DNA of 6,549 nt, taken from assembly GCA_030151255.1 (NCBI GenBank), contig JASLED010000101.1, positions 1-6,549 on the forward strand, written 5' to 3'. A program made the translations under genes and the position numbers. The notes under the pieces were generated by a model. That model saw only the letters and a program-made list of their open reading frames with translations. It ran no database searches and was not told the origin of the DNA. Positions within the stretch are counted from its first letter, which is position 1; each line of letters begins with the position of its first letter. Shown here piece by piece: positions 6,467 to 6,549 of this stretch. The DNA is from Flavobacterium sp. Its GTDB lineage: Bacteria; Bacteroidota; Bacteroidia; Flavobacteriales; Flavobacteriaceae.

Positions 6467-6549
6467 ATGAAAAGAATTAGAAAGGCCTACGATGCTGCTT
6501 TTAAGCAGCAAGCCGTTGAACTGGCTAAGGAAAGGACAAACAAATCAGA
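6467..6549 (+). CDS. IS3-family transposase OrfA, N-terminal part (partial)
   Basis: ATG at 6467 opens 27 codons reading MKRIRKAYDAAFKQQAVELA then KERTNKS, running off the window. The pattern of a basic start, Y-x-x-x-FK-x-x-AVELA is the beginning of the helix-turn-helix of IS3/IS911-type OrfA (Transposase_8 family), which binds the IS ends. In the family OrfA is about 100 residues and is joined to the DDE-containing OrfB by a -1 frameshift; neither can be checked here. No Shine-Dalgarno sequence is visible before the ATG, which is common in Bacteroidota. Confidence 0.8.
   Translation, partial: MKRIRKAYDAAFKQQAVELAKERTNKS
6493..6510 (+). other. Perfect 8-bp inverted repeat early in orfA
   Basis: TGCTGCTT (6493-6500) is followed after two T by its reverse complement AAGCAGCA (6503-6510). 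In RNA it could form a 7-bp stem with a 4-base loop, starting 27 bases after the orfA ATG. Early hairpins in some IS elements limit translation from read-through transcripts. It may equally be chance within codons for DAAFKQQ. Confidence 0.4.

Larger units (their letters stand above)
6410..6549 (+). mobile_element. IS3-family insertion sequence, left end (continues past the window)
   Basis: The host coding frame stops making sense at 6409. From 6410 the sequence TGGACTTGCTAACTTAGCCC then GGACATAGAG matches the layout of IS3-family ends (TG tip, GGAC at base 21, as in IS150). A transposase OrfA begins 57 bp inside the tip and points away from the host gene, as expected for the left end. Base composition of this part is clearly richer in G and C than the large gene. 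The right end and any target-site duplication lie outside the window. Confidence 0.75.

Noticed and set aside
1..6549. A composite transposon formed by two copies of one IS with the toxin gene as cargo
   Set aside because: The two tips share only the TG end and a GGACA word, not an extended identity, so they are different elements; also the host frame is cut on both sides rather than carried whole.

Overview
The window is AT-rich with very few G/C third positions. It carries one giant protein gene on the minus strand whose relatives are mostly in Bacteroidota, so I infer a member of that phylum, probably a flavobacterium. No ribosomal or other marker gene is present to confirm this.

Layout. 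Positions 87-6409 hold the interior of a very large SpvB / TcB / RHS-type secreted protein, read right to left (about 2,107 codons without an internal stop). Both ends look cut by insertion sequences. On the right, position 6410 begins a tip of the IS3-family pattern (TG..., with GGACA at 21-25 bp inside). It is followed at 6467 by the first 27 codons of a plus-strand IS3-type OrfA transposase. On the left, positions 1-86 end in a similar tip (…TGTCCACTTTTTGC…TTTACA). That tip supplies the last base pair and a half of codon 2085 and the TAA stop. The GTG start at 6339 is therefore very probably an artefact of truncation. The same frame runs on for another 23 host codons and stops only inside the right-hand IS.

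Protein. In order, the product carries: an N-terminal beta-sandwich-like region; a ZU5-like beta region ending in THFTD-type sequence; an SpvB domain (PARQGM...YNS...GLGWSLS...IDTRWGVP); two Asp-rich DxDxDG calcium-type loops of an FG-GAP/VCBS propeller; a jelly-roll-like module (VVxVWRAP...GDLLLFR...TWNPKVEY); a YRNWGQF motif; four more DxDxDG loops; a TcdB-middle-like region (YEYFNGYKDRKERSFLGFG); and the start of an RHS-like section (EYNVLGNLTRKIYP). The RHS barrel and any C-terminal toxin tip are missing. This is established family architecture rather than a new system. The unusual part is how the gene has been trapped and decapitated between two different IS ends.

The flanks (1-81 and 6410-6549) are IS sequence. 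I see no tRNA, rRNA, CRISPR array, riboswitch or convincing terminator.
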